A stretch of 64,000 nt of DNA, from positions 1 to 64,000 of the forward strand of contig JAUSNO010000016.1 in assembly GCA_030645915.1 (NCBI GenBank), given 5' to 3'. Shown here one piece after another: positions 9,173 through 19,185 of this stretch. The notes under the pieces are model-generated. The model did no database searches. It saw nothing but the letters and a program-made list of their open reading frames with translations, and was not told where the DNA came from. The translations under genes and the position numbers were made by a program. Positions within the stretch are counted from its first letter, which is position 1. Every line of letters starts with the position of its first letter. The DNA comes from Undibacterium sp. GTDB lineage: Bacteria > Pseudomonadota > Gammaproteobacteria > Burkholderiales > Burkholderiaceae_D.

Positions 9173-10023
9173 GCGAGGTATTGCAGACCGGCGACACCTA
9201 TCAAGGTGAAGCAGACGGTAATCGTGCCGATTACGGCGTCAATTATGGCCGCGTCAAAACCGAGGGCGTCGATACCACGCACGGTGCGATTCTGTATCTG
9301 GACGACATCACGGTGTCTTTCGACGGCTTCAAGGCCTTGAATAATCTGACGCTGGATATCTCGGTCGGTGAGCTGCGCTGCATCATCGGTCCGAACGGCG
9401 CCGGCAAGACTACCATGATGGATGTCATCACGGGCAAGACCAAACCGACTTCAGGCTCGGCGTTTTTTGGCCAGACCATAGATCTGACCAAAATGAATGA
9501 AGTGCAGATTGCTCACGCCGGTATCGGTAGAAAATTTCAGCGCCCGACTGTCTTTGAGCAGCACAGCGTGTTCGAGAATCTGGAACTCGCGATGAAGATG
9601 GACAAGCGCGTCAAGCCTAGTCTGTTCTTTAGGCTGAACTCGGAGCAGCAAGGAAAAATAGAAAGCATCTTGAAACTCATACGGCTGAACGGGCAAGAGG
9701 CAAGGGCAGCTGGTTTGCTCTCGCACGGCCAAAAGCAATGGCTGGAGATCGGCATGCTCCTGATGCAGGAACCAGAATTGATTTTGCTCGATGAGCCGGT
9801 GGCCGGCATGTCGGATGCCGAGACCGCCCGCACGGCAGAATTGCTCAACGAATTGCGCGGCAAGCATTCCATCATGGTGGTCGAGCACGACATGGGTTTT
9901 GTCACCGAGATTGCGCAGCAAGGCAAGGTCACGGTCTTGCATGAAGGCGCGGTGTTGGCGGAAGGCACAATGCAGCAAGTGCAAGCCGACGAACGTGTCA
10001 TTGAAGTTTATCTGGGACGCTAA
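9169..10023 (+). CDS. urtD: Urea ABC transporter ATPase UrtD
   Basis: 284 aa from the ATG at 9169, which overlaps the urtC stop and has a strong AAGGAGGAGG site; upstream in-frame starts lie inside urtC. It is a LivG-type ATPase with a roughly 40-residue N-terminal extension. Walker A is GPNGAGKTT, the signature-equivalent is LLSHGQKQWLEIGM, Walker B is LILLDEPVAGM, and the switch is VVEHDM. Phe-Gln-Arg-Pro-Thr-Val in the Q-loop region is typical of the branched-chain/urea group. It works with UrtE to energise the importer. Confidence 0.95.
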   Translation: MSEVLQTGDTYQGEADGNRADYGVNYGRVKTEGVDTTHGAILYLDDITVSFDGFKALNNLTLDISVGELRCIIGPNGAGKTTMMDVITGKTKPTSGSAFFGQTIDLTKMNEVQIAHAGIGRKFQRPTVFEQHSVFENLELAMKMDKRVKPSLFFRLNSEQQGKIESILKLIRLNGQEARAAGLLSHGQKQWLEIGMLLMQEPELILLDEPVAGMSDAETARTAELLNELRGKHSIMVVEHDMGFVTEIAQQGKVTVLHEGAVLAEGTMQQVQADERVIEVYLGR

Positions 10024-10028
10024 TACTG

Positions 10029-10727
10029 ATGCTACAAGTCGATCAACTGAATCAATATTATGGCTCTTCCCATACGCTGCGCGGCATTTCGCTGTCGGTC
10101 AATAAAGGCGAATGCCTGACATTGCTCGGGCGCAATGGCGTGGGTAAGACCACGCTGCTCAAATGCATGATGGGCGTGCTGCCGGTGGCGAGTGGATCGG
10201 TAACATTTGATGGGAAAAACATCACTCGCCTGACACCGCACGAGCGCGCCAGGCTAGGCATCGCCTATGTGCCACAAGGGCGGGAGATTTTTGCCCGCCT
10301 GACGGTAGAGGAAAATCTGCTGATGGGCATGGCGACCAAATCGGGCAAGAAAGCTTCCACCATTAAAGGCGAAGTCTACGAATTATTTCCTGTGCTTAAA
10401 GAGATGTTGCAACGGCGTGGCGGTGATTTATCCGGCGGGCAGCAACAGCAACTGGCCATCGCGCGCGCCTTGCTGGCAGAACCCAAGCTGATCATTTTTG
10501 ACGAGCCTACCGAAGGCATACAACCGTCCATCATCAAGGATATCGCACGCGTCATTAGCCTGCTGCGCGAGCGCGGCGACATGGGTATCGTCCTGTGTGA
10601 ACAGTATTTTGATTTTGCCCGCGCGCTGGCAGATAAGTTTGTCGTTCTATCACGCGGTGAAGTCGTGGCGTCGGGTATGCAGGATGCGATGGATGGAGAT
10701 GACATCCGCAAACACTTAGCGGTATAG
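10029..10727 (+). CDS. urtE: Urea ABC transporter ATPase UrtE
   Basis: 232 aa, 5 bp after urtD. LivF-type ATPase: Walker A GRNGVGKTTLLK, signature LSGGQQQQLAIARAL, Walker B LIIFDEPTEGIQPSI. The EPTEGIQPS variant is characteristic of UrtE. It forms the ATPase heterodimer with UrtD. ureD begins 7 bp after its stop, so urea transport and urease assembly are probably co-transcribed. Confidence 0.95.
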   Translation: MLQVDQLNQYYGSSHTLRGISLSVNKGECLTLLGRNGVGKTTLLKCMMGVLPVASGSVTFDGKNITRLTPHERARLGIAYVPQGREIFARLTVEENLLMGMATKSGKKASTIKGEVYELFPVLKEMLQRRGGDLSGGQQQQLAIARALLAEPKLIIFDEPTEGIQPSIIKDIARVISLLRERGDMGIVLCEQYFDFARALADKFVVLSRGEVVASGMQDAMDGDDIRKHLAV

Positions 10728-10734
10728 TTTGCCC

Positions 10735-11616
10735 ATGAATACTGCCGTCGCCGAAGCACCTGAACTTAAACCCAACGTACCAGTCATCGCTGCCTGGCAG
10801 GCGCATTTGCGCTTAGGTTTTACTGACGATGCCGGCACTACCCGGCTCACCGAGCGTTCGCACGTCGGGCCTTTGCGCGTGCAGAAGCCGCTCTATCCCG
10901 AAGGCGGGCAAATCTGCCATGCGATTATTGTCCATCCACCCGGCGGTGTGGTCGGCGGTGATGAGCTAAGTATCACTGCCCACGTGCAAGCCGCAGCGCA
11001 TGCGTTCATCACGACACCTGGTGCCGCCAAGTGGTACAAGGCGAATGGCAAAATTTCCAAACAGACGGTGACCATACAAGTCGATGCGCATGCCAGCATG
11101 GAATGGCTGCCGCAGGAAACCATCTTCTTCGATGCCGCCCACGTGCAGCTGTCGCAAGCCATTTCGCTGGAAAAAGAAGCGCGCTATATCGCCTGCGATA
11201 TCCTGTGTTTTGGCCGCAGCGCTTCGGGTGAAACTTTTCATACCGGAAAAATTACGCAACACACCACGATACGGCGTGAGGGTAAATTAATCTGGTTTGA
11301 GCAAGGTGCGCTGGCAGGCGGCGGTATTGGGATGCATAGCGCTTTAGGCTTGAATGGCAATACCGTTTGCGCGACTTTGATTGCGGTGGGCAAGGCGGTG
11401 CCGGCATCCGTCATTGATGCCCTGCGTCAGGAAGCAAGCGTCGTCATGGATGGCGTAGGCAGCTTCGGCGTCACGCAATTGAAGGCGGTGATCGTCGTGC
11501 GCTATCTGGGCAATGCCAGCGAGATGGCCAGAACATTGATGTTGCTGGCCTGGCGTTATCTGCGCCCAGAGGTAATCGGTCGTGAGGCGGTGGAATTAAG
11601 AATATGGAATACGTAA
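10735..11616 (+). CDS. ureD: Urease accessory protein UreD
   Basis: 293 aa. The ATG at 10735 is preferred to a TTG six bases earlier. UreD binds the urease apoprotein with UreF and UreG and channels nickel to it. Family marks: GPLRVQKPLYPEGGQICHAIIVHPPGGVVGGDEL, a TTPGAAKWYKA stretch, and ASMEWLPQETIFFDAA. The length is normal for the family. It is followed by repeat A2 and then ureA. Confidence 0.95.
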   Translation: MNTAVAEAPELKPNVPVIAAWQAHLRLGFTDDAGTTRLTERSHVGPLRVQKPLYPEGGQICHAIIVHPPGGVVGGDELSITAHVQAAAHAFITTPGAAKWYKANGKISKQTVTIQVDAHASMEWLPQETIFFDAAHVQLSQAISLEKEARYIACDILCFGRSASGETFHTGKITQHTTIRREGKLIWFEQGALAGGGIGMHSALGLNGNTVCATLIAVGKAVPASVIDALRQEASVVMDGVGSFGVTQLKAVIVVRYLGNASEMARTLMLLAWRYLRPEVIGREAVELRIWNT

Positions 11617-11630
11617 TGTAAAAATGAGCA

Positions 11631-11705
11631 AGCCCACAACGCACTATCCATGCGGGTTTCCAGCCTATCGCCTCTGCAAGCCGCATGGATAGTGTGCTGT
11701 GGGCT
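11631..11705. repeat. Family A palindromic element, copy A2
   Basis: 25-bp arms (11631-11655 and 11681-11705) with two mismatches, beginning AGCCCACAACGCACTATCC. It fills most of the gap between ureD and ureA and ends about 35 bp before the ureA start, so it could attenuate or stabilise the urease messenger at that point. In-frame reading through it into ureA is possible but not needed. Confidence 0.88.
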
Positions 11706-11740
11706 ATGCCGTTTTCAATTTTTATGCTGACGAGGATGTG

Positions 11741-12043
11741 ATGGAACTGACCCCAAGAGAAAAAGATAAGTTGCTGATTTTTACCGCAGGCCTGCTGGCA
11801 GAGCGGCGCAAGGCGCGCGGCTTGAAGCTCAATTACCCCGAAGCCATCGCCCTGATTTCCGCGGCGATCATGGAAGGCGCACGTGACGGCAAGACGGTGG
11901 CCGAGCTGATGTCCGACGGCACCAAGATACTCACGCGTGCCGACGTGATGGACGGCATCGCCGAGATGATCCCCGATATTCAGGTGGAGGCGACTTTCCC
12001 CGACGGCACCAAGCTCGTCACCGTGCATCATCCAATTCCTTAA
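11741..12043 (+). CDS. ureA: Urease gamma subunit UreA
   Basis: 100 aa, the standard gamma-subunit length, from the ATG at 11741 ([20 protein letters not shown]) with a GAGG site 6 nt upstream. A longer in-frame extension reads back into repeat A2 and is not conserved in the family. It contains [28 protein letters not shown] and ends [15 protein letters not shown], both diagnostic. It forms part of the (alpha-beta-gamma)3 urease in the cytoplasm. Confidence 0.97.
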   Translation: MELTPREKDKLLIFTAGLLAERRKARGLKLNYPEAIALISAAIMEGARDGKTVAELMSDGTKILTRADVMDGIAEMIPDIQVEATFPDGTKLVTVHHPIP

Positions 12044-12076
12044 TTTTTCTCATCTTCTAACTCACGAGAGAACATC

Positions 12077-12385
12077 ATGATCCCAGGAGAAATGCTGATA
12101 GAACCGGGCGACATCGAACTCAATGTTGGCCGCGATACTGTTAGCGTCAAGGTGGCCAATAGCGGCGACCGGCCGATACAGGTCGGTTCGCATTTCCATT
12201 TTTTTGAGACCAATCCCTTCCTGCAATTTGAGCGCCAGCTGGCTTACGGCATGCGCCTCAATATCACGGCGGGCACGGCGGTGCGCTTTGAACCTGGCCA
12301 GATCAGAACCATAGAACTGGTGGCACTGGGCGGTGACCGTATCGTCTACGGATTTAATGGACTCGTGATGGGGAAGTTAATATGA
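12077..12385 (+). CDS. ureB: Urease beta subunit UreB
   Basis: 102 aa, starting [16 protein letters not shown] after a GAGAG site. The beta-subunit core [17 protein letters not shown] and the [30 protein letters not shown] end are intact. The stop overlaps the ureC ATG by 4 nt, coupling the stoichiometry of the two subunits. Confidence 0.97.
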   Translation: MIPGEMLIEPGDIELNVGRDTVSVKVANSGDRPIQVGSHFHFFETNPFLQFERQLAYGMRLNITAGTAVRFEPGQIRTIELVALGGDRIVYGFNGLVMGKLI

Positions 12386-14082
12386 CTAAAATCTCACGGC
12401 AAGCCTACGCCGAAATGTTTGGCCCGACGACGGGCGACCGCATCCGCCTGGCCGACACCGAGCTGTTTATCGAGATCGAGAAAGACTACGCGATCTACGG
12501 CGAAGAGGTGAAATTCGGCGGCGGCAAAGTGATACGCGACGGTATGGGGCAATCGCAGCGCAATCATACCGATGTGATGGATACCGTCATCACCAACGCG
12601 GTGATTCTGGATCACTGGGGTATCGTCAAGGCGGACATTGGCCTGAAGAACGGCCTCATCGCGGCGATAGGCAAGGCCGGTAATCCCGATATCCAGCCCG
12701 GCGTCACCATGGCCATCGGCGGGGCTACCGAGATCATCGCCGGCGAAGGCATGATCGTGACTGCTGGTGGTATCGATAGCCACATCCATTTCATCTGTCC
12801 GCAACAGATAGAAGAAGCCTTGATGAGCGGCGTCACCACCATGCTGGGCGGCGGTACCGGTCCGGCGGTAGGCACGGCAGCGACCACCTGCACGCCGGGG
12901 CCGTGGCACATTCATTCCATGCTGATGGCGGCCGATGCTTTTCCGATGAATCTGGGTTTTTTGGGTAAGGGCAACGTCAGTCTGCCCGGGCCTTTGGAAG
13001 AACAAATCAAGGCGGGCGCAATCGGCCTGAAGCTGCATGAAGACTGGGGCACGACTCCAGCCGCGATCGACAATTGCCTGGCAGTGGCAGAGCGCTACGA
13101 TGTGCAAGTGGCCATCCATAGCGATACGCTCAATGAGGGCGGATTTCTGGAGCACACGCTGGCCGCCTTCAAGAACCGCACCATCCATACCTTCCATACC
13201 GAAGGTGCCGGCGGTGGCCATGCGCCGGATATTATTGCGGCTGTCGGTGAAGCTAATGTGCTGCCGTCGTCAACCAATCCGACCCGCCCTTACACCGTCA
13301 ATACGCTGGATGAACATCTCGATATGCTGATGGTCTGCCACCATCTTGATCCGGCAATTGCCGAGGACGTGGCGTTTGCCGAATCACGCATACGGCGCGA
13401 GACCATCGCCGCTGAAGATATTCTGCATGACCTCGGCGCGATCTCGATGATGTCATCCGATTCGCAAGCCATGGGGCGGGTCGGCGAAGTCATCATGCGC
13501 ACCTGGCAAACTGCGCACAAGATGAAAACACAGCGGGGCGCACTGGCTGAAGACAATGCGCGTCACGACAATTTTCGCGCCAAACGCTATATCGCCAAGT
13601 ACACGATTAACCCGGCGATTACGCACGGTATCTCGCACGTAGTCGGCTCGTTGGAAGTGGGCAAGATCGCTGATATCGTCTTATGGAAACCGGCTTTCTT
13701 TGGCGTCAAACCCAGCATGATACTTAAAGGCGGGATGATCGCCGCAGCGCAGATGGGCGACCCGAATGCCTCCATCCCGACGCCGCAACCGGTACACACA
13801 CGCATGATGTTTGGCGCCTTTGGCGGCGGCTTGAAAAAGTCGTTTACGTTTGTTTCGCAGGCTGCCTTCGATGCCGGTATCGCTGAGCAACTCAAATTGA
13901 ATAAAACCGTGATTGCCGTCAAGAACACGCGCAATCTGCGTAAGGCCGACATGATCCACAATAACGCGACACCAATAATGCAAGTCGATCCTGAAACCTA
14001 TGAAGTGCGCGCCGATGGCGAGCTACTGGTGTGCGAACCGGCCAAAGTTTTGCCAATGGCGCAGCGCTATTTTTTATTTTAA
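12382..14082 (+). CDS. ureC: Urease alpha (catalytic) subunit UreC
   Basis: 566 aa. It hydrolyses urea to ammonia and carbamate at a bis-nickel centre. All active-site residues fall at the same numbers as in the Klebsiella enzyme: His134 and His136 (SHIHF), Lys217 for carbamylation (GLKLHEDWG), His219, His246 (AIHSDT), His272 ([13 protein letters not shown]), Cys319 and His320 in the mobile flap (VCHHLDP), and Asp360 (SDSQAMGR). This predicts a fully active enzyme. Confidence 0.98.
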   Translation: MTKISRQAYAEMFGPTTGDRIRLADTELFIEIEKDYAIYGEEVKFGGGKVIRDGMGQSQRNHTDVMDTVITNAVILDHWGIVKADIGLKNGLIAAIGKAGNPDIQPGVTMAIGGATEIIAGEGMIVTAGGIDSHIHFICPQQIEEALMSGVTTMLGGGTGPAVGTAATTCTPGPWHIHSMLMAADAFPMNLGFLGKGNVSLPGPLEEQIKAGAIGLKLHEDWGTTPAAIDNCLAVAERYDVQVAIHSDTLNEGGFLEHTLAAFKNRTIHTFHTEGAGGGHAPDIIAAVGEANVLPSSTNPTRPYTVNTLDEHLDMLMVCHHLDPAIAEDVAFAESRIRRETIAAEDILHDLGAISMMSSDSQAMGRVGEVIMRTWQTAHKMKTQRGALAEDNARHDNFRAKRYIAKYTINPAITHGISHVVGSLEVGKIADIVLWKPAFFGVKPSMILKGGMIAAAQMGDPNASIPTPQPVHTRMMFGAFGGGLKKSFTFVSQAAFDAGIAEQLKLNKTVIAVKNTRNLRKADMIHNNATPIMQVDPETYEVRADGELLVCEPAKVLPMAQRYFLF

Positions 14083-14092
14083 AAACCTGAAT

Positions 14093-14614
14093 ATGTTAAC
14101 TATCCACACCAAAGTTGAACAGGCAGACAGCATCGCCGCACAACTAATTTTGCCTTACGAATTACGTGAAAAAAGCCGCCTGCGCGCCACCATGAGCAAC
14201 GGTGAAGAAGTCGCGGTATTCACCTTGCGCGGTTCAGTCATGCGCGATGGCGATCTGATGCAGGGTAACGATGGCCGCGTGGTGCAAATAGTCGCCGCAC
14301 AGGAGCCCACCTATAAGGTCGAGTGCGGCACCGCGTTCGGGTTATTGCGCTGCGCTTTTCATCTGGGTAACCGTCATACGCAAGCACAACTCGGCGACGG
14401 GTTTCTACGCATACGCAAGGACAGCGTGCTCAAGGAAATGCTGCAAGGCCTGGGTGCTATCGTCACCGAAGAGCTCGCCAGCTTTGAGCCGGAAGCAGGC
14501 GCTTATGGCGGCGGCCATCATCACGGCGGCGACGAAGCGCATCCACATAACCCGCTGGCACCGATACCGCTGCGCCAGCGCATACACCGTCCGTCTGATC
14601 CAAAATCTGAATAA
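14093..14614 (+). CDS. ureE: Urease nickel metallochaperone UreE
   Basis: 173 aa from the ATG at 14093, 10 bp after ureC; a longer frame overlaps the ureC C-terminus and lacks family sequence. The N-terminal half has RGSVMRDGDLMQGNDGRVVQI, and the nickel-binding C-terminal half has CAFHLGNRHTQAQ and LGAIVTEELASFEPEAGAYGG. It ends with a His-rich tail (GGGHHHGGDEAHPHN) that should bind extra nickel. Confidence 0.95.
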   Translation: MLTIHTKVEQADSIAAQLILPYELREKSRLRATMSNGEEVAVFTLRGSVMRDGDLMQGNDGRVVQIVAAQEPTYKVECGTAFGLLRCAFHLGNRHTQAQLGDGFLRIRKDSVLKEMLQGLGAIVTEELASFEPEAGAYGGGHHHGGDEAHPHNPLAPIPLRQRIHRPSDPKSE

Positions 14615-14623
14615 GACTAAGCC

Positions 14624-15304
14624 ATGCAATCGTCGGCCTTACTCCATCTGCTGCAACTCGCCAGCCCATCTTTACCGATAGGCGCATACAGCTATTCGCA
14701 AGGACTGGAAGCGGCGATAGAAAACGGCGCGGTCAAGGATGAAGCCAGCGCACGTCGCTGGATCATCGAGCATTTGCATCAGGTAGTGGCGCAGTTTGAA
14801 GCGCCGATATTGTGGCGCTTGCTGCACGCGTTTGCCGCCAATGATGCTGCAGCAGTCAACGACTGGACCGAAGTCTTTATCTCCGCCCGCGACAGTGCCG
14901 AGTTTCGCGCCGAAACCATACAGATGGGCTATTCGCTGGCGAAGTTGGTGGCCGACCTGAAGATCGCTGATGATGCCTTGCTGGCCACTTTGCAAAGCCA
15001 GGCAGAAATCCCTTTGCCAACGGCTTTGGCCTGTGCCGCGGTGGCTTTGCAAGTGCCACATGAGGCGGTGATGCTGGGCAGCCTGTTTTCATGGGCAGAG
15101 AATCAGGTGCTGGTGTGCGTCAAGTCGGTGCCGCTAGGGCAGGTATCCGGCCAGCGTTTATTGCTATCGTTGCGGCCAGAGTTAGAACTGGCCGCACGCA
15201 AGGCACAGCAATTGCCCGATGATGAACTCTCGAATTGGGCACCGGGTTTGTCCTTGCTTTCCATGCAGCATGAGGTGCAGTACAGCCGATTGTATCGATC
15301 CTAA
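14624..15304 (+). CDS. ureF: Urease accessory protein UreF
   Basis: 226 aa, 9 bp after ureE. All-helical chaperone that joins UreD and UreG on apo-urease. It starts LLHLLQLASPSLPIGAYSYSQGLEAAIENG, the most conserved UreF segment, and contains SWAENQVLVCVKSVPLGQ. The length is normal. Repeat B2 lies between this gene and ureG. Confidence 0.95.
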   Translation: MQSSALLHLLQLASPSLPIGAYSYSQGLEAAIENGAVKDEASARRWIIEHLHQVVAQFEAPILWRLLHAFAANDAAAVNDWTEVFISARDSAEFRAETIQMGYSLAKLVADLKIADDALLATLQSQAEIPLPTALACAAVALQVPHEAVMLGSLFSWAENQVLVCVKSVPLGQVSGQRLLLSLRPELELAARKAQQLPDDELSNWAPGLSLLSMQHEVQYSRLYRS

Positions 15305-15354
15305 TTCAAGGTTTTTAAATGATGAAACAAAGACAAATAAAGCCAAAAAATATT

Positions 15355-15417
15355 GTAGGGTGCGCCATGCGCACCTTTGATCGTAACTCCGTAAATGGTG
15401 CGCATGGCGCACCCTAC
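15355..15417. repeat. Family B palindromic element, copy B2
   Basis: The same 21-bp arms as B1 (15355-15375, 15397-15417), both perfect, with a 21-nt loop. It ends 13 bp before the ureG ATG and replaces the expected ribosome-binding region with AT-rich sequence. An in-frame ATG inside the repeat (15395) is an artefact of its GTGCGCATGG arm. Confidence 0.93.
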
Positions 15418-15430
15418 CACATTTAAAATT

Positions 15431-16066
15431 ATGACTAATTCACTCAACATTCAAACACCCAACCCACTGCGCGTAGGTATAGGCGGCCCGGTAGGTTCCG
15501 GCAAAACGGCGCTTTGCGAATTGCTCTGCAAGCGCATGCGCGATCACTACGAGATGGCGGTCATCACCAATGACATTTACACCAAGGAGGATATGGAAAT
15601 CCTGCTGCGCGCCGATGCCTTGCCCGCCGAGCGCCTGATGGGTGTAGAGACTGGCGGCTGCCCGCACACCGCGATCCGCGAAGATGCCTCAATCAATCTG
15701 GAAGCCATCGCCCGTATGAGCGCCGATTTCCCCGATCTTGACCTGATCCTGATCGAATCGGGCGGCGACAATTTGGCGGCGACCTTCAGCCCGGAATTAT
15801 CCGATCTGACGATTTATGTGATTGATGTCGCAGGCGGAGAAAAAATTCCGCGCAAAGGCGGCCCCGGCATTACCCGTTCGGATTTGCTGATCATTAACAA
15901 GACCGACCTGGCACCGCATGTCGGTGCCAACCTCGATGTGATGGCCGTCGATGCCAAACGCATGCGCGGCGAGCGGCCATTTGTCTTCACCAATTTACGC
16001 ACCGGCGAGGGACTGGAGACAGTCGTGGCCTTTATTCAAAAACAAGGTTTACTCGATCAAGCTTAA
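15431..16066 (+). CDS. ureG: Urease accessory GTPase UreG
   Basis: 211 aa from the ATG at 15431. The SIMIBI-class GTPase delivers nickel to urease. P-loop GPVGSGKT at residues 19-26, the metal-binding CPH in [20 protein letters not shown], and the [11 protein letters not shown] base-recognition motif are present. No Shine-Dalgarno sequence is visible before the start, because the preceding 76 bases are mostly repeat B2. Translation may rely on the AT-rich leader or on readthrough from ureF. Confidence 0.96.
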   Translation: MTNSLNIQTPNPLRVGIGGPVGSGKTALCELLCKRMRDHYEMAVITNDIYTKEDMEILLRADALPAERLMGVETGGCPHTAIREDASINLEAIARMSADFPDLDLILIESGGDNLAATFSPELSDLTIYVIDVAGGEKIPRKGGPGITRSDLLIINKTDLAPHVGANLDVMAVDAKRMRGERPFVFTNLRTGEGLETVVAFIQKQGLLDQA

Positions 16067-16097
16067 GAATTTTTGTCATTCTTCACCGGAGAACATC

Positions 16098-16700
16098 ATG
16101 CAAACATCCACATCCAAGCAAACTGCCCGTTTCCTTATCTTGACGGGACTCATGTCCGTCGCTTTCCCCGCGCTGGCGCACGTCGATGCCAGCCATGCGG
16201 TCAGCGGTTTTGGATCGGGTTTTATGCACCCTTTGCTTGGCTTGGATCATTTGCTTGCGATGCTGGCAGTTGGTATCTGGGCGGCGCAAAATCAACGCCC
16301 TGCATTATGGTTATTGCCCTTGGTTTTTCCATTGATGATGGTTTTCGGTGCCGCGTTAGGGATAAACGGCGTGCATCTGGCGGGGATTGAGTTGGGTATC
16401 GCCATTTCGCTGGCAGTCTTGGGTTTGCTGATCGCTTTCACCATCAAAATGCCGGTTGGCGTGAGTTGCGCGCTAGTCGCACTGTTTGCTGTGGTGCATG
16501 GCTATGCGCATGGTGTCGAATTGCCAACCGCCGATTCTGCGGTGCTGTATGGGGCCGGTTTCATCCTGTCGACTGCCCTGATTCATGTTTTCGGGATAAG
16601 CCTGAGCAGGTGGGGGAATAAAAATATCACATCCTCAGCAAGCCGCTTTTCGGGTGCAGGTATTGCCGCAATGGGCCTGACTTTCATTTTTTTCGCTTAG
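16098..16700 (+). CDS. ureJ: HupE/UreJ family nickel permease
   Basis: 200 aa from the ATG at 16098 with a GGAGAA site. A signal-like N-terminus ends FPALAHVDASH, followed by the family motif FMHPLLGLDHLLAMLAVGIWAA (HPxxGxDHxxxMxxxG) and about six membrane segments, with a further HGYAHGVELP histidine motif. HupE/UreJ proteins mediate nickel uptake. Position directly after ureG suggests supply of nickel for urease. The name hupE is equally valid. Confidence 0.9.
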   Translation: MQTSTSKQTARFLILTGLMSVAFPALAHVDASHAVSGFGSGFMHPLLGLDHLLAMLAVGIWAAQNQRPALWLLPLVFPLMMVFGAALGINGVHLAGIELGIAISLAVLGLLIAFTIKMPVGVSCALVALFAVVHGYAHGVELPTADSAVLYGAGFILSTALIHVFGISLSRWGNKNITSSASRFSGAGIAAMGLTFIFFA

Positions 16701-16877
16701 GATAATTAAATGCCATGTCGTTTGTAACGAAGAGTAAATAATATAAATCAGAACTAATCTTCAGTATTGCGAGTCATATACAATTAGTGAAAGCAGATTT
16801 TTTGATCAGGCCTCTTTGGGTTACTTGTCAATCCTGCTATTGTGGCTAATACCGCTCATGATTTTCGGAGATTTCGC

Positions 16878-19079
16878 ATGAAAAAGACCCTGTTAGGGAT
16901 AGCAATGGCGTTTGCCGCGACGACTTTCGCCGCTTCGCCCACTACTGCACCCGACTCTTTGACAACTGTTGGTCTTAAACCAATGCAGCAGCAAATGCAA
17001 GCCGCTGCGATGACAGCACAGTTTCTGACGCGTTTTCACTATAATACGATGCCGCTGGACGACGCGATGTCGCAAAAAATATTCGATCGTTATCTGAAGT
17101 CATTAGATCCGGAAAAACTGTTTTTTGTACAAACGGATATTGACCAGTTCGCTGCCGCGCGTACCAAAATGGACGATGCCATCAACAATCAGGATTTAAC
17201 CACGCCATTTGCGATGTTTAACCTGTATGAGCGCCGCTTTCAGGAGCGCCTTAAATATGCGCGCGATTTGCTAAAGAGTGATTTTGATTTTAATCAAAAT
17301 GAAGGCTATCGCTATCTACGCGAAAAAGAACCTTGGCCGCAATCAGAAAATGAGATGCGCGATCTGTGGCGTCAGCGTGTCAAAAATGACTGGCTAAGGC
17401 TTAAATTGGCCGGCAAAGACGATAAGGCTATTCGTACAACATTGGAAAAACGTTACGACTATTCTTTGACGAGATCGCAAAAACTCAAGAGTGAAGATGT
17501 TTTTCAGCTATTCATGAATGCGTATGCGATGTCGATAGAGCCGCATACCAATTATCTGGGGCCAAAGGCATCGGAAGATTTCGATATCCAAATGAAGTTG
17601 TCGCTGGTAGGAATCGGCGCGGTATTGCAAGAAAGAGATGAATTAATCACCATACGGGAGCTAGTGCCTGGCGGGCCTGCCGCTTTGTCGGGCAAGCTCA
17701 AAGTGGGTGATCGTATTGTTGGTGTCGGGCAGGGGGTAAATAGTACGCCAACTGATGTACTTGGCTGGCGCCTCGATGACGCCGTTGCACTCATTCGTGG
17801 CAATAAGGACAGTGTCGTCTTACTCGATATTCTGCCCGCTGAAGTCGGCCCTGACGGCAAACATAAAACGGTGACCTTGGTGCGCAATAAAATCACACTC
17901 GATCAGCAAGCTGCAAAAAAATCCATCATAGAAATCAAGGTGTCGGATGCCACGCGGCGTATCGGTGTGATTGCATTGCCGACCTTCTATCAGGATTTTG
18001 AAGCGAGACGAAAAGGCGATAAGGAATTCAAAAGCGCCACCAGGGATGTAGCCCGTTTGCTCACGGAGTTGAAGAAAGAGAAGGTCGATAGCGTACTGAT
18101 TGATTTGCGTAACAATGGCGGCGGATCTTTATCTGAAGCGGTGGAGTTGACCAGTCTGTTTATCGGCAAGGGGCCGGTTGTACAACAACGCAATTCTCAG
18201 GGAAAGATTAATATCGAAAGCGAAAGCGCTGCGACAGTCGCCTGGGATGGATCTTTGGGCGTGTTGATCAATCGCGGCTCGGCTTCTGCTTCCGAGATTT
18301 TCGCCGCCGCAATTCAGGACTATGGCCGCGGTCTGATTATTGGCGAATCCAGTTTCGGCAAAGGCACCGTGCAAACCATGGTGAATCTGGATCAGATTGC
18401 ACGCAGTGAAAAACCTAAGTTCGGTGAACTGAAAATGACAGTGGCGCAATTCTTCAGGGTCAATGGCGGCACAACGCAATTACGTGGTGTAACACCGGAT
18501 CTGGCGTTCCCTACTTTTTCTGATCCGGATAATTTTGGTGAATCGAGCTACGATAATGCGCTTCCTTGGGTGCAAATCAAAGCTGCCGAATACCAGACAG
18601 TTGGCGACATGAAGGATTTGCTTCCACTTTTGCAAGTACGTCACGAAATGCGTATATCAAAAGACAAGGAATTTCAGTTCCTGCTTGATGATATTAAAGA
18701 ATTCAATGTTCAGCGCGATAAAAAGCTGATTTCACTGAATGAAGCGGAAAGACGGAAAGAACGCGACACACGTGAAACGAAAACAAAGGATCGCGAAAAA
18801 ATGCGGCTGGAGAATAAATTAACAAGCAATGACAAAACGGGTAAAGCCGACAAAGTAGTGGAAAAGCCAGTATCGCAAGACGATGGCTTGCAAGCGAATG
18901 AGCGCAGCTTGAGTGCTGAATTAGCGGCCGAAAAAGCCCGTAAGGATGCAAAAGATATCTTGCTCGACGAGGCTGCCCATATCCTTGGTGACTCGGTAGA
19001 TTTGGTCAAGTCGAATCGCAAACTTGCTGAACGGGTTATTTCAAGTTTTACCCGTAAGAACGCAGAAGTTCGGCAATAG
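16878..19079 (+). CDS. prc: Tail-specific carboxy-terminal protease Prc (S41A)
   Basis: 733 aa from the ATG at 16878 (MKKTLLGIAMAFAATTFAA, signal peptide; CGGAGA site). Periplasmic protease that trims the C-termini of envelope proteins such as PBP3. Domain order: N-terminal helical domain to about 230; PDZ around 245-320 (LVGIGAVLQERDELITIRELVPGGPA); S41 catalytic part with DLRNNGGGSLSEAV, the catalytic Ser in RGSASASEIFAAA and the catalytic Lys in SFGKGTVQT; C-terminal DUF3340-like region with a charged coil. A hairpin terminator follows. Confidence 0.93.
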   Translation: MKKTLLGIAMAFAATTFAASPTTAPDSLTTVGLKPMQQQMQAAAMTAQFLTRFHYNTMPLDDAMSQKIFDRYLKSLDPEKLFFVQTDIDQFAAARTKMDDAINNQDLTTPFAMFNLYERRFQERLKYARDLLKSDFDFNQNEGYRYLREKEPWPQSENEMRDLWRQRVKNDWLRLKLAGKDDKAIRTTLEKRYDYSLTRSQKLKSEDVFQLFMNAYAMSIEPHTNYLGPKASEDFDIQMKLSLVGIGAVLQERDELITIRELVPGGPAALSGKLKVGDRIVGVGQGVNSTPTDVLGWRLDDAVALIRGNKDSVVLLDILPAEVGPDGKHKTVTLVRNKITLDQQAAKKSIIEIKVSDATRRIGVIALPTFYQDFEARRKGDKEFKSATRDVARLLTELKKEKVDSVLIDLRNNGGGSLSEAVELTSLFIGKGPVVQQRNSQGKINIESESAATVAWDGSLGVLINRGSASASEIFAAAIQDYGRGLIIGESSFGKGTVQTMVNLDQIARSEKPKFGELKMTVAQFFRVNGGTTQLRGVTPDLAFPTFSDPDNFGESSYDNALPWVQIKAAEYQTVGDMKDLLPLLQVRHEMRISKDKEFQFLLDDIKEFNVQRDKKLISLNEAERRKERDTRETKTKDREKMRLENKLTSNDKTGKADKVVEKPVSQDDGLQANERSLSAELAAEKARKDAKDILLDEAAHILGDSVDLVKSNRKLAERVISSFTRKNAEVRQ

Positions 19080-19090
19080 AGTCAAAAATT

Positions 19091-19141
19091 TCGCAGGCCT
19101 GTCAGATGTTGATATGAAAATCTGATGCCTGCGAATTTTTT
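19091..19141. terminator. Intrinsic terminator after prc (possibly bidirectional)
   Basis: TCGCAGGC (19091-19098) pairs with GCCTGCGA (19127-19134), reinforced by an inner CAGAT/ATCTG pair, and is followed by a T run at 19135-19141. An A-rich stretch precedes the stem, so it could also end the opposing DUF2726 transcript. Confidence 0.8.
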
Positions 19142-19185
19142 GAGTTGATGAAGTACTTTCTTGTTTCCTTGCGCCGCTTAAAAAA

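Noticed and set aside
12394-13221. 275-codon minus-strand frame opposite ureC
   Set aside because: Mirror of the third-position GC bias of ureC; no domain.
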